DNA from: Poronia punctata | Taxonomy: Eukaryota; Ascomycota; Sordariomycetes; Xylariales; Xylariaceae | Direction: 5' to 3' | NCBI GenBank assembly: GCA_022579005.1 | Contig: MU401575.1 | Coordinates: forward strand, 48,661 to 112,660 | DNA: 64,000 nucleotides | In this document: in pieces, positions 51,458-64,000 of the stretch | How positions within the stretch are numbered: position 1 is the stretch's first letter | Layout of the letters: each line of letters opens with the position of its first letter | Translations under genes and position numbers: made by a program | Notes under the pieces: model-generated | The model's database searches: none | Seen by the model: only the letters and a program-made list of their open reading frames with translations | What the model was told of the DNA's origin: nothing

Positions 51458-51658
51458 TAATATAACATATTATAAAAAAACTTATTAAAAAAATATAGTC
51501 TTAAAGCCTGTTAAATTAAATAGCTAGATTAAATAAAAACTAGCGCACTAAAGTTAATTAGTTAGTATTAACTAATTAACCTAACCTTGCTAGATCTTTT
51601 CTTTTTTATATTATTAATCTACAGAATTTACTACACTACCTTATGGTTCCCTTTACTA
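51458..51658 (+). repeat. Right LTR of the middle Gypsy element
   Basis: 201 bp, pairs with 36156-36356. GCTAA follows it directly, matching the left flank. Confidence 0.87.
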
Positions 51659-52579
51659 GCTAAGTAGAAAGTATAAAGATAATAAACTAACACTAATTGC
51701 AATTTTACTAAAGCTAATATATAAAAAATAAAAAAAACTTTATAAAGCTTAAGCAAAACGTAGTTATAGCTAAAAAAAAAAAAAAATTATAAGCAATATA
51801 AAAAATAAAGCATATTTAAAAAATAAATGTTAAATATATAAAAACTATATTAAATATATAAAAATAGCATTGCTTAGTATAAAAAAAGGCTATATACTAA
51901 GTTATACTTATTTATAGCTTTTTTGTTTTAATAAATAGTATATATAAACTATTTAAAAAATAAAGTTAAAATAATAAGTATTAAAAAAATTAACTTTATT
52001 ATTAATAAATAAATAACAAAGTAGTTTTTTAATAAAAAAAGTAAAGAACTAAAAAAAAAAAGCTTTAAAAGTAATTTTTTTAAAGTACTATAACTTTTTA
52101 CAAACTTTTAGCAAAGTAAACTTTAATAAGCTACTTTTATATTATTTAAAAGTAAAAAATTTAATAAAATTTATTAATAATAAGTTAGCAAAAAACCTAA
52201 AATATAGCTTGCTATATAAAATATTTTTTAATAAGCTAAAGGCTATTTAAAAATATTATATAAACTACTTATAAAAAAGGTTTATAAAACTTAATAACGT
52301 ACTATAAGCGTTACTTGTTTTGTTTATATAAAAGCTTTATAAAAACTTACGTTTTTATATAAATTATAAAAAGCTAAACAGTTTTATAAAAAAAAACTAA
52401 TACTTATTACTTTTAATTAAAAAATATTATTGCAAATTACTTAAGCAAAAGTTTTTATAAAAATTAATATATAATAAACCTTTTATAAAATTTAAATAGT
52501 AGCAAAAATGAAAAACCTTATTATATTTTAAATATAATATAAAGCCTAATAATATAAAGTATTACTATTTAAATTAACT

Positions 52580-54450
52580 AATAGCTTTTTTATATTTTAA
52601 AAATATATTAATAATATGTTATTTAATTATTTAAACTACTTTTGCTATGTATACGTAAATAATATTTTAATATACTTTAATACTATAAAAAAGCATTAAA
52701 AATATATAAAAGAGGTGCTATAACAACTTTAAAACGTAAGGCTATAAGCAAACTTAAAAAAATTAAAATTTTATATTATATAAACTAAGTTTTTTAAATA
52801 CGTAATAAGCTTAAGCAATATTAGCGTTAACTTTATTAAAATTAAAATAGTTTAAAATTAAGCTATGCTTATTATAATAAAAAAAGTTTAGTTATTTTTT
52901 AGCTTTTATAACTTTTACTAGAAATTTATTTGCAAATATAGCAAAAACGCAAAACTACTTATAACGTTAACTTATTATAATACTTTTTTTTAAAAAATAA
53001 TAAATATAAAAAAGTATTTTAAAAACTAAAAAAAACTTTTATTTTAATGCTTTTTTTATAACACTATAACTATAACTTTTTTATAAAAGTAAAAATTAAT
53101 ATATTTAATAAAGTAGCTACTAAAGTTTTATTTTAATTATATATAAATAATAAATAATACTTAATAGCTTTTTTTTAAAAAACTATAAAAAGTATAAAAC
53201 TAAACTATAATATTTATAATAAAAAAATGCTAGCTATAGTATTAAGGTTAAAAAAGTAGTATACTAAACTAGTTAATTATTAAAAAAAAAACTTATTTTT
53301 AGTTATTATTAACTATAAAGCTTTAAAATATTTTAGTACTAAGCAACACTTTAACTTATAATAAGTATAATAGTTTACTTTATTAGCTAAATATAACTTT
53401 ATAATTATATATAAGCTAAAGAAAAAAAACGTTATAGTTAATACGTTATTTAAAAAATAAAAAAACATAATATTATAAAAGGCAAAAAAAAAGCTATAAT
53501 ACTATGCTATATTTTTTAAGCTTATAACTTTAAAGTTTATAGCAAAATAAATAAATAAAATATAAACTAAAATATTAGTATTTTAACTTTAAAAAAAAGT
53601 AAAAAACTTATTACTATTAAACTTAAACCTATTAGGCTTTTAATTAATTAATAAAATATTTTATAAAAACTAAAATAACTTAAAAATATAAATATACTAA
53701 TAAAAAGTATAAGCTTTAACTAATAAAACTAAAAACTTATAAACTATACAAAATAAATTAACTATATATTAAAAATAGCTTATAGTTTTAAATATATTAT
53801 ATTTATAAACAAAGCTTATTATAAAAGTATATAAATAAATATTTATAGCGTATTTTAAAAAGTAAAAAACTTAATAGCTAATTATAAAATAGTATTAGTA
53901 GTTTAAGCTAAAAAATAATTATAATAAATATATAGTAAATTGCTTAAAATGCTGCTTAGTAAAAGTACTAAAAAATAAAACCTTAAAAAAGCTAATATTA
54001 CTATTAGTACTAAAACGCATATAGCGCTACTTTATAATTAACTTTAAATAAATGCTTAAAAATAAGCATAGCTATAATAATATATTAATTATAGTAAATA
54101 AGTTAAATAAAAAAGCTTAGACAATTTTATATACTACTAAGGTTATAATAAAATAAGCAGCGTAAATATATTATAAAAAACCTTTTAAAATTTTTAAGTT
54201 ACTTGCTATAATTATTTTTAATTAAAAACTATAATTTATTTTAGCGTTTATAAATAAGCTAGCTAAAATATTAGGTATTACTTAAACCTTAATATTAGCA
54301 AGTTATTATAAAATAATAAAATAAGCAAAAATTATAAATAAATACTTAAATTAATAACTATGCTTATATATTAATTATTATTAAAATAACTAATTAAAGC
54401 AAATCTTAGCTATAAATTATATATAAGCTATAATTTTTTATAAGTTTATA
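52580..54450 (+). pseudogene. Decayed Gypsy RT, RNase H and integrase of the outer element
   Basis: RT catalytic block reads YVNNILIY at about 52652-52675. A worn RNase H follows to about 53460. An integrase-core outline, with LAKILGIT near 54260-54285, comes last. The order is that of Ty3/Gypsy. Many in-frame stops. Confidence 0.78.
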
Positions 54451-55456
54451 AGACTTTTTTTTTATAAAGTAAAAATAAGATTTTTAATGCTATTTTATTT
54501 TAATTAAAAAAACAAAACTGCTAAAAAAAAAATAGCAGACTTGCTTTGCTAAAAGTATTAACTATATAATAATGCTTAAAACAAAGTATAAAAAATTAAA
54601 AAATATGTTAATATAATAAAAAGCATTTATAATAAATATAAAAACATATAATAGCATAAGCTAATAAAAGTTATAAAAACTTTAACTTTAATAAAAAAAA
54701 CTATGTTTTTATTTTTAAAAAGCAGTAGTTATAATAAACTAACTAATTTTTTAATAAATTAAATTATTTAATAATTTAATAAAAGTTTTGTATTTTAAAG
54801 CAAAATAGCAATATATATACTTTTAAAGTACTATTGTTATAATAAGTAATTAATAAATATTATATTAATAAGCTTTAAAAGTATTTTAATAACTTACTAT
54901 TAAGCTAAAAATTTAAAAACTTTAAAGGTAAGGTAATTAAGCTAGCTAGTAAAAAAAAATTTATAGTTAAAAAAGTATGTACTTTAAAACTATATTATAA
55001 TAAATTATAATATAAGATAAACTAGAAAAGGTAAAATATAAACAAAAAATAGTATTATACTAAAAACTTTAAAAATAGTATAAAAATGCTAAAGCGATTT
55101 TATAAATAATATTTTAAAGCAGCCAGGCTTTTAATCTGCTTGCAAAAATAGTTAAAAGCTGCTAAACGCAATAAATTTAATAAAAGCTATAAAGATAACA
55201 ATAAAGCTATAATATAATAAAGGTAAAATAAAAAACGCGTAAAAGAAATGCGTAATAAAAAACTACTTTATATAGTTAATTAGTATAATTAACTATAAAA
55301 AAACTAATATTATAGCGTAATAGTATAAAGGCTTAGACTATAATAGTAAATAGTAAATATTTAAAGCAATTTTTTTTTAGCTAGAAAGCAGCTAATTAAA
55401 TACTAAAGTCTTTTTATTTAAAACTGGGTTATATTTTAAAATAAGTTATTTTTTTT

Positions 55457-55465
55457 AAAAGGGGT
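55457..55465 (+). promoter_or_regulatory. Polypurine tract of the outer Gypsy element
   Basis: AAAAGGGG just 5' of the right LTR. It primes plus-strand DNA synthesis in LTR elements and fixes the element's orientation. Confidence 0.65.
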
Positions 55466-55711
55466 AGTTATAAATAGGTTAATAGCAATATAGCTAATAG
55501 GTAGCTTATAGCTATTACCTTTTTTAAACAATTAAATACTAGGGCTTGTACTTATAAATAGCTGCAAACCTATCTTTTAGTACACATATAGGTTTGCACA
55601 CGTAAAGAGAATTTAAAAGCTTTTTCTTTTTTTTCTCTTTACTTTAAGATTTTTAGCAATAGATCAAGTTACTTTTAGGAGCCTTGCCTTCTTTGTAACC
55701 TAATTATAACA
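55466..55711 (+). repeat. Right LTR of the outer Gypsy element
   Basis: 246 bp; pairs with 33393-33634. It keeps more C (for example TTTTCTCTTTACTTTAAG, GGAGCCTTGCCTTCTTTG) than the left copy. Confidence 0.85.
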
Positions 55712-55716
55712 AATAT

Positions 55717-58700
55717 GTGCTATTATATTTATTTTTTATAATAATATTTTTAAAGCTTTAAATAATATAAGTGTTGCTAAAATAACTACTAATAATAGCT
55801 TAAAAGCTATTATAATAAAGCTTTTATTTATAGCTTTTTTAATATATTTATAATACTTAATCTTTTATTATATAAGTTTAAATTAAGCTTTTTTTTTATA
55901 TAAATAAGCTTAAATTATATTTTTTAAAGCTTTTATATTATTATAGTTAGCTTTAGCTTAAAGTGCTTTATAAAGTGTTGCTAACTTTTATTAATATATA
56001 ATTTTTTTTTTAGTTAGTTTATAAATATAATTAATAACTTTATAAGTAAAGTAGCTTTATAGTAATTAAGTTTTAAATAATAAAAAAAAACTATTATAAC
56101 TATTTAGTTTTAAAATTTAATTATAAATTTAAACTATAATTTAAAGTAAAATAGCTAGATTTAGGTTTTTATAAGCAAGCTATTTTTTAACTATTATATA
56201 TTTTAAGTTTTTATTAACTTTTTTAACCTTTTTATTTTTTTATAGCTATAGTAATATTATATAAATTAGCTTAAATTTATTAGCTTTATGCTATTAAATA
56301 GCGTTTTTACTTATAAACGTACTAGTATTATTACTAATTTATTTATAAAAGTATTTAAAAATATAACTAATTTAGTTAATTATAAAAAGTATATTTTCAA
56401 AGTTTACTTTTTTAATAAATTTAGCTTTAACTTATAAAGTTATATATTTTATAGCTACTAATATAAGCTTTTATAGTATTATTATATAGTTTATAGCTTA
56501 ATAAGTTAATAATAGTAGTAATATTATAAGCTAAAAGTTTAAAAGTACTTTGCTAAGCTTTTTTATAAGTTAGCATTGCTAGCATTTAGCTACTATTTAT
56601 TAGCTTATAAAAGTAATTTTTAAGTGCTAATACTGCTTTAAAACCTTTTATTAAAAAGTGCTAACGTTATAATAACTTAATTTTTTATATATAGCTTTTA
56701 TTATTTTTAAAAAGCTTATAACTTTTAGTATTTATAATAATATTATTACTTAGTAAGCTATTTTAGCTATATATAGTAGCGCTTTATAACTTTGTTTATA
56801 ATAAGCTATTTTAAATAAAGTTAGCTCATTATTTATTTTATATATTAAAAACTAATTTTTAATTATATTTAAGTTTATATTATTAAGTAATTTAGTACTA
56901 AATTATAAGTATTTATAAATAACTTAAAAGTTTAGTTAATTTAGTTGTTAAAGCTTTATAATAATTTTTATAGTTTTTAATTATTTATTATATATTATAT
57001 ATATTATTTTAGTAAGTTTTAAAAGCTAATTAGCTAGCACGTTTAATTTATTTGTTTAATATACTATTTATATGCTATAATACTTAATTATATTTATAAA
57101 ATATATTATTTATATTAGTTAATTTGCTTTAGTACGTAGCGTTAGCAATAATTTATAGTTTATATAAATTATTACTTTGCTTTTTTTAACTTAGTAGCGC
57201 TAATATTATAAGCTTAGCATTATTGCTAATAACTTATATTTTTATATAAAGTAATATTATTATATAAGCGTAAGCGTTTTTAAAAAATAAGCTACTAAAA
57301 ATAATGTTAATTTTTTATTATATAAATATAGTTATATAATATATATGCTTATATAATTTTAGCTAAAGTTTATATTTATTACTAAAAGTAGCTTTTAATT
57401 AAAAGGTTTAATAATTAGCATAGTTATAATAGCTTTTTAAATAGCTTTTTAAGCTTTAATAGCTTTAAATATTAATATTACTTTTTTATTTTTAAGTTTG
57501 CTAATAAGTGCTATTAGTAGTGCTAAAAGTAATAAGTAACTTTTAATAAAATATTTAAAATAGCTTACTACGTTATAAAACGCTTAAATCTTTATAGTTA
57601 TAAATAGTTAAAGCTTTTTTAAAACTGCTTTTATTTTAGCTAGGTTTGCTTTTATACTTTTTTAAAAAATATAAAAGCTTAAAAAAATGCTTTTATTTAT
57701 ATATATTAAGCTTCTTTTAGTATTTAATATTATACTATATTTTATTAGTTTTATAAAAAGTAAGCAGCATTATTTATATAGTTATTTTATTATATTAGCT
57801 TAAATATAAATATTGTTTAGTAAGCTTATTAGCTATTTTTTAAATAGTTTTATAATTTTGTTTTAATAATAAGTTGCAGCAAACAAAGTAAATTAAAATA
57901 GGTGCAAAGCATTAAAAGTAAAACTATATGCTTAAAAATGTAATATAATTAACTATAATTTATAAAAGTATTTAACTAGGTTTAAAGTGCTTTATATATT
58001 TTTAATACTTTTTAGGTATAAGTATATGTTATATAAAAGTTTAAAATACGCGCAGCGTATTTTATTTTATTTAAAATAAAGTTACTATATACTTAGTTAT
58101 TTAAAGTACTTTTAATACTTTTAAATCTAGGTTATATGCTTTATTTGTTATATACCCCTTATTTAAAGCTAACTATTATAAATAGCTTTAAATATTAACT
58201 AGTAAAATAATATAAGTAAATAAAAAAAAATTGTTATAAATAAAATAATAATATTAACGTATATAAACTAATTTTTAAATATGTTTATATATTTAAAATA
58301 TATTATAATAATTATAAAGTGCTAGTAATTAAGTACTTTAGTACTTTATTGTTTATATAAGCTTATAAATATATTAAATATACTTATATTTAAACTAAGT
58401 ACTTTTAAGTATTTTATGTTATATTATAGTACTTAGTTATGTTTGCTATTTATTTACTTTACTTGCGCTAATACTTTTATAAGCTTAAATACTTTTTTAA
58501 ACTTTTTAACCTTTTTATTTTTATATTTTTGCTTTTATATTTTTTTATTTTATATACGTATTACTACTGTTTAGCATATAAGCATTAGTTTTTAATTAAT
58601 TTTTAAAGTATTTAAAACGTTATTATACTTTTTAATTATAAAGTAAATAATGCATGCATTTTTTTTTTGTTTAATGCTTACTATGCTATTTTATAGTATA

Positions 58701-61300
58701 TAATATAAAATTTAAACTTATTTTTAATATATAAATAGTTTACTAGTTAAAAAAAAAGTTTTAAGCTATAGCTAAATATATAAATATAAACTTTAATATA
58801 AAAAATCTTATTACTTTTTTAGCTTAGGCCTATATAAAAAACTTTTATAGCGTAAGTAAGCGTAACTTAGCTTTTATAATGCTTTATTATAAAAAAAATA
58901 AAGCTAGTATATTTATAAGCTTTTTTATATTATTTATAATGCTTATTTAACTTATTTTAATTATAAGTTTACTTTTATTAAAGCATTTTATATTTATATT
59001 TAATATAGTTTTTAGCTTGCTATTTAAAAAAAAGTAAAACTAGTTATATTAAAAAAAAAGCTTTATAAAGCAAATATTAAAAAATAAGCACTTTAATAAT
59101 AACGTTAATGCTTATAAAAAGGTTATAACGCTTAAATAAGCTACTAAATTGCTTATAATTATTTTTTATATTTTTTTTATTATAGTTTATTATAAAAATT
59201 ACTTTTTTTTTTATTTTTTTTATATTTTTGTTAGCAATAAAGGTTGCTTTTAATAAAGTGCTTATAAGTAAAGCTAGCGCTTATTTAAATGCTACTTATG
59301 CTTATAAACGTTATTAATAATAAGTAAAGCGCTTAGCTTAGTTACTTATTTTTTTATTATTTAATTTATTAAGCAAAAGTAATTTTATAATACGTTATAT
59401 TTATTAACGTTAGCAAAATAATATAAAAAAAGCTGCTAGTAAGTAGCTTAAAAATATTATAAATAAAAATGTTGCTAGTAAGCAACTAAATAATACTGTA
59501 AATATTTTTATACTTTTGCTTAAAACGTTAATTGTTAATAAGTAATTTAAATATATTATAAATGCTTTTATGCTTTTATTTAAAGTGTAAGTTGCTAGTA
59601 AATAACTAAATAATACTATAAATATTTTTTTTATTTTTATTATAATGTTTTTTATAGTATTTAATTTAGTTTTTAATTTTTTTTTATACTAGTATAAATA
59701 AGCAATACCTTAGTATTATAAACTTTTTAATTAGCTTTAAAAAAAAGTAAAAAGCTTTAATGTATAAAAAAATGTGTACTTTACTTTAGTTAGTATTATA
59801 AGCTATAATTTATTATATTTTTTAATTAAAAGTATATTTTTTGCTTTATATTTGTTTTTATAATAAAAATTATTATAAAAGTTTTATATAGTAAGTTAAA
59901 ATATTTTTAATATATTATAATGCTTGCCTTTTTATTTAACTATACTAATTTACTTTTGCTATATAATTGCTTATTTTATTAAAAAGTTTTTTTTATGCTA
60001 AAAAAAAAGCTATTACTTAAAAGCTATAAAAAGCTTTTAAGCGTAATTTTTTTATTTTTAGTTAAGGTTTCCTTTTAAAGTTTTTTTTTTATATATATTA
60101 TTTTATTATATACTTTTAGCCTAGTAAAAAAAAAGCAAGCACTAAAGCAATGCTTAAATATGTTATTTAATATTAATTTAAATTTAGTACTTAATAAATA
60201 GCTATAAGTTTTATAAACTATTTTTAATACTTTTACTTTTATTAGCTTTAGTTTAAATATTTTTATTTTTATTAGCTTTAGTTTTAATAAAAAAAGCAAT
60301 AATAATAATAATAATAATATTTAGTTTATTAAGTTTAATATAAATAAAAATTATATTTTATATTATAATTATATAAGGCTACGTACTTTAAATTAGCTTT
60401 TATATGCTAATAAAGCTATTTTTAAAACGCTTGCTTTTTTTATTTATAAAAAAAAGCAAAAAGTTATATTTAAATTATAACTAGGTGCTTATTAAAATAT
60501 TTTATATACTAATTGTTTTTTAGCTATAATATATAGTTTTATTTATTTATTTTTTAAAATTAGTTATTATAATATAGCTAACTTAAATTATTATTTTTGC
60601 TTACGTTATACTACTAGCTAAGCTTATTACTTACTTTTTGCTTAGGTTATATTATATACTAACGCTTTATTTAAAATACTTAAAATAAAAGCAATTATTA
60701 AAAATTAAATAAGTATTTTACTTTTATTTTTAATATTTGCAAGTATTTAATTTTATTTTAAAAAGTAAAAAAGTTATATAGGTATATTAACACTTTAAAT
60801 AATTATTATAGCAATTTTTACTAGCATATTATTTACTTTTATTTTAAAAGAAATATTTAGTAGCAAGTATTTTTAAAATAAAATGTAAAATATTATATTT
60901 TAAATACTTAAGCTAAAAAGTTATAAAGTTAAAAATATAAAGCTTAATAAGCTTATAATAAATAATAAAAAGCTTATTTTAGCTTAAAATATTATTATTA
61001 ATTTTTAAAGTTTTAGTATTTTTTAGTAAAAAGTATATAGTAATAGTTATAGTACTTATAAAGCTTATAGTAGTTAAAGTTAATAGCGTGCTGCTAATGC
61101 TTAAAAAAAAAGTAAAAATAAAAAATAAAAAGTAAAAAAGCTTTTTAAAAAAATTAAATTAGTTTTGTTTTATGCTTATTTATTATTTATTATTTTTTAA
61201 GTAGTTTTAATTAGCTAGTTTAAATATAAATATAAAAGTTTTATAATAAACTTTTAATATTTACGCTTTTTTTTAATTAAAGTATAATACTTTATTACTT
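55717..61300. other. AT-rich RIP block, element not identified
   Basis: The plus strand is now T-rich, whereas in the nested elements the coding plus strand is A-rich. That suggests elements facing the minus strand. I could not assign a family to 55.7-61.3 kb. It contains a 60-bp tandem repeat (listed separately). Confidence 0.55.
59431..59650. repeat. 60-bp tandem repeat in the AT block
   Basis: Three full units of exactly 60 bp (59471, 59531, 59591) begin TTGCTAGTAA or a transition variant. A shortened unit of about 40 bp precedes them. Sixty is a multiple of three, so it may come from a 20-residue protein repeat in a decayed ORF. Confidence 0.85.
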
Positions 61301-62400
61301 TTTAAAGTTAATTTTTTATTTTAAGTAGTAGTGTTAAAATTTATTATAAGTTTAGTAGTAATTTAAAATATTTAAACGTTTTTTAAAATAAATTTTTAAT
61401 AAGTTTATTAGCTAGTATATTAGCTATTATTATATACTTAATTTTAAATAAGCTTTTTTAATATTGTTTATATATTTATATATTTTATATATTAATATAT
61501 TTTAATTAAGTACTAATATGTTTTTTATTTTTTATTACTAAGTAGATTATTTATATATTATTAAAGTAAATGTTTTAGTTTTAATTAAAATTAAGCTTTA
61601 TATTAGCTATTAAACGCTTTAGCGCTATAGCTTTTTTGCTTATTAGTTTTAAAACTATTAACTTTGCTTTTATAATAAAAATAAAAACTATATTTTATTA
61701 ATATGCTTTTTAAGTAATTAGGCTTTTTTATAAACTTATTAAATATTTATAAAAAAGTTGCTATATTTTTAAATTATTAGTAAAAAATATATTTTTTATT
61801 ATTATTAGTACTTATAAGCTATTAAAAAAATAATTTATTATTATTTTTAACTTTTTAATATAATATAAATACTTAATAACTTAATTTATTATAACTAAAT
61901 ATTTTAAACCTAAGTTAGTTAAAAACTTTAAAAAAAGTAATATAGTATATAATATATTTACTTTTATTATAATTACTATATATATAATTAATTTTATATA
62001 CTTTTAATATGCTTTAATTTACGCTTTTATTACTATACTTTTAAATTTTTTTAGTTTTTTATAAAGTAGTAGTATATATAGTGTTTAGCTTTTATTAGCT
62101 AAATTATAACGCTTAGCTATTTTTTTAATATATTAATTATATAATAAAAAAATTATTTTCTTTTTTTTATTTTTTACTACTTTAATTTTAAAAAACTATA
62201 TAATATTTTTTTAGTTTTTAATTTTATATACTTATTTAATACTTTAAGTTACTTAAAATACTTATACTTTATAAAACTTTAAATATAGTACTAAAAAATT
62301 GTTTATATAAAAAACTACTAATATTTAGTAGTTTTTATTATAAAACAAGCAAGGTTTTTTTTAAAAAAATATAAAACTAAGTTTTATTAGTATGCTTAAA
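61300..62400 (-). pseudogene. Decayed Ty1/Copia RT-RNase H on the minus strand
   Basis: Reading the minus strand downward, a worn YINN-like RT site lies near 62310, then the Copia chain-end block with VIKYLYYIKKL. After it come AIALKRLIANI and the RNase H end phrases YINIQNIQIYKQYQ and IIIANILASKLIKNLF, ending near 61380. These match the Copia RNase H tail (the block that normally reads HIDIRYHFIRE and ADGLTK). Coding frames are stop-ridden. The element's 5' part would lie further right; its LTRs were not found. Confidence 0.75.
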
Positions 62401-64000
62401 AAATTTTTATATTAAAAAAAAAGTAAGTTTTTTAAACTATATAATGCTTTTAAAAGTAATATAACTTTATTAAAATGCTTTTTTATATTATTAAGTATAT
62501 TATATACTATTAGCTTTTTATTTTTTTTATTTATATTAAAAAATTTGCTTTTAATATTATATTATTTATATTTAAAACTAAAATAAGCTATTATTATTAT
62601 AACTAGTTAAAAGGTTAAAGTAATAAAAGTAACTATATAAGTTAATTAAAAAGTATTAGTTACTTATTAATTTTTTTTTATTACTAGTTTAGCTTTATAG
62701 TTTATAAAATACTTTTTTTTATTAAACTTATAAATAAATATTTATTTTAATAATAGTAGCTTACTTATTATATTTTTATATAAAATATATTTTATAATGT
62801 TAAGTATAAGTATTTAATTTAGCTTTGTTTTTTGCGCTTTTTTTAAAATACTATTTTAGCAAATATATTATAAAGTTTTTTTAATGCTTAGGTTTTAGCT
62901 TTACTAAGTTGTTTTAATAAATTTTTTTTTTTAAAAAAGCATTTAAACGTTTTGCTTTTATTTACTTTATTATTACTATAAATATAGTATATAAAATTTT
63001 ATATTTTTTATTTTCTTAGTAAATTATTTTAAATTAATTTAAAAAAAATATTTTTAAAAATTTTTTTTAATATTTATTATTATTATTTAATATTATAATT
63101 ATATTTTTATTATATATAAGTGTTGTAAATATATACTAATTACTTTTTTTAGCTTTATTATAAAATAAAAATTTATAAAGTTTTTTACTTTTTTTAACTT
63201 ATTTTAAAAGTTTTTACTAAGTATATTTTTTTTTACTTTTAGCTTTTTTATATTAAAAGTATTTAAGCTTTATGCTTTTTTTTAAAAGCTTTGTTTTGTT
63301 TTTTTTAAGTTATATATTAAAAGTATTAAAGTACTTTAAAGCATTATAAAAGTTTTTTTAATGCTTTAAAGCTTTTTTTTTTTTATTAAATATAGTTAAG
63401 TATTTAAAGTTATATTTTAATACTTTACTTTATTACTTTATAAGCTTAAATGCTTTAAAGTAGCTATTTTTTATTTAAGCTGCTTATTAATATTAGCTTA
63501 TAGCGTTTTTTTTAATATATTTAACTTTTATAATTTTTACTTTATATTTTATATACTTTTTTTAAGTACTACTAATAAACTGCTTTATTATTTAAATTTT
63601 TAATTATACTATTCTTTTTGCTTAAAAAATTTTAATATATTTTTAAAAGTTATAAGTTTTTATTACTAATATTATAAGTTTTTTAGTAGCTTTACTTACT
63701 TTTATACTATACTTACTTTTAACTTATAAGCTTATAAAAAATTATTTAAGCTTTTAATTAATTTAAGTATACTTTTAGTTTTTTTTATTACTAGTAATAT
63801 ATTAAGCAATATTTTATAATTTAAAATATTTTTAGTTTTATTATTTAAAAGTTTATTAAAAAATAATATTAGTATTAGTTTAACTTTAATAAACTTATAT
63901 TATATTATTTTTTAACTAATATATTTATAAGTTTTTTTTAAGTTATAAAACTATATTTTATTAAACTTTATATTTTTAAATATAATTACTTACTTTATTA
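62401..64000. other. AT-rich RIP block to the window end
   Basis: T-rich plus strand, no open frame and no recognisable domain. Probably the upstream pol and gag of the minus-strand Copia relic, truncated by the window. Confidence 0.5.

Larger units (their letters stand above)
36156..51658 (+). mobile_element. Middle Ty3/Gypsy LTR retrotransposon, RIP-dead, split by a Copia element
   Basis: LTRs of 201 bp at 36156-36356 and 51458-51658 are flanked by GCTAA at 36151-36155 and 51659-51663. Removing the inner Copia element and one TSD copy leaves about 7.85 kb. A worn plus-strand RT is read across about 48560-48890, with FINN (from FIDD) at 48739-48750. A low-complexity Asn/Lys/Tyr-rich gag-like stretch lies near 46420-46540, and RNase H-like sequence follows the RT. 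The RT form and RT-before-RNase H layout place it in Ty3/Gypsy. All frames are broken by stops. Confidence 0.86.
33393..55711 (+). mobile_element. Outer Ty3/Gypsy LTR retrotransposon, RIP-dead, split by a nested insertion
   Basis: The two LTRs (33393-33634 and 55466-55711) are direct repeats and are flanked by AATAT at 33388-33392 and 55712-55716. Removing the nested middle element (36156-51658 plus one TSD copy) leaves about 6.8 kb, a normal Gypsy size. The plus-strand orientation is shown by a purine tract AAAAGGGG just before the right LTR, and by the remnant RT, which reads YVNN (from YVDD) at 52652-52663. Downstream, worn RNase H and integrase-like stretches follow, so the order RT-RNase H-IN marks Ty3/Gypsy. 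No open frame of useful length remains. Confidence 0.88.

Noticed and set aside
60075..60299. 74-codon minus-strand frame in the AT block
   Set aside because: Biased Leu/Lys/Ile composition and no motif; chance frame in 15 % GC DNA.
32430..64000. Possibility that the AT-rich block is mitochondrial DNA or a centromere
   Set aside because: Mitochondrial genes, rRNAs and tRNAs are absent, and nuclear LTR elements with TSDs are present. A centromere role cannot be excluded but needs chromatin data.

Overview
The window looks like a filamentous ascomycete chromosome (Pezizomycotina, probably Sordariomycetes; the genus is not assigned). The reasons are short GT-AG introns of about 60-165 bp with CTAAC/CTGAC-like branch sites, a HET-domain heterokaryon-incompatibility relic, fungal forms of ATG13, HSE1, GH125 and a Clr5-domain protein, and a large AT-rich block with the marks of repeat-induced point mutation (RIP).

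Positions 1-32,400 are a normal-GC, gene-sparse arm. In order it holds: about 6 kb with no recognisable gene; a broken HET gene (6051-6668, -); an alpha/beta hydrolase (7321-8170, -); a secreted GH125 exo-alpha-1,6-mannosidase (11277-12977, +); ATG13 (16544-19470, +); HSE1/ESCRT-0 (20707-23091, +); a Clr5-domain protein (24317-26221, -); a 458-bp hAT-like MITE with target-site duplication (28009-28466); a 35-45-bp minisatellite (28540-28940); an intronless, very GC-rich SAM methyltransferase (29555-30391, +); and a JmjC/cupin-8 protein (31036-32185, -). Most introns could be placed because joining the exons restores both the reading frame and the family motif. Intergenic DNA is full of short AGGT/ACCT tetranucleotide runs.

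At about 32.4 kb the GC content collapses to an estimated 15 % and stays there to the end. The block is a Russian-doll nest of dead LTR retrotransposons. An inner Ty1/Copia element (37729-45372, 410-bp LTRs, TSD ACTAT) sits inside a Ty3/Gypsy element (36156-51658, 201-bp LTRs, TSD GCTAA). That element sits inside a second Ty3/Gypsy element (33393-55711, 242/246-bp LTRs, TSD AATAT). The outer Gypsy lies in older AT-rich DNA whose right side carries a minus-strand Copia RT/RNase H relic (about 61.3-62.4 kb) that runs toward or past the window end. Sampled differences between paired LTRs are nearly all C/T or G/A, and no pol reading frame survives, as RIP predicts.

No operon-like logic is expected. 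ATG13 and HSE1 are neighbouring same-strand membrane-traffic genes (autophagy initiation and endosomal sorting). The methyltransferase and JmjC genes form a small convergent pair against the heterochromatin-like block. I did not find a tRNA, rRNA, CRISPR array or intact autonomous transposon.
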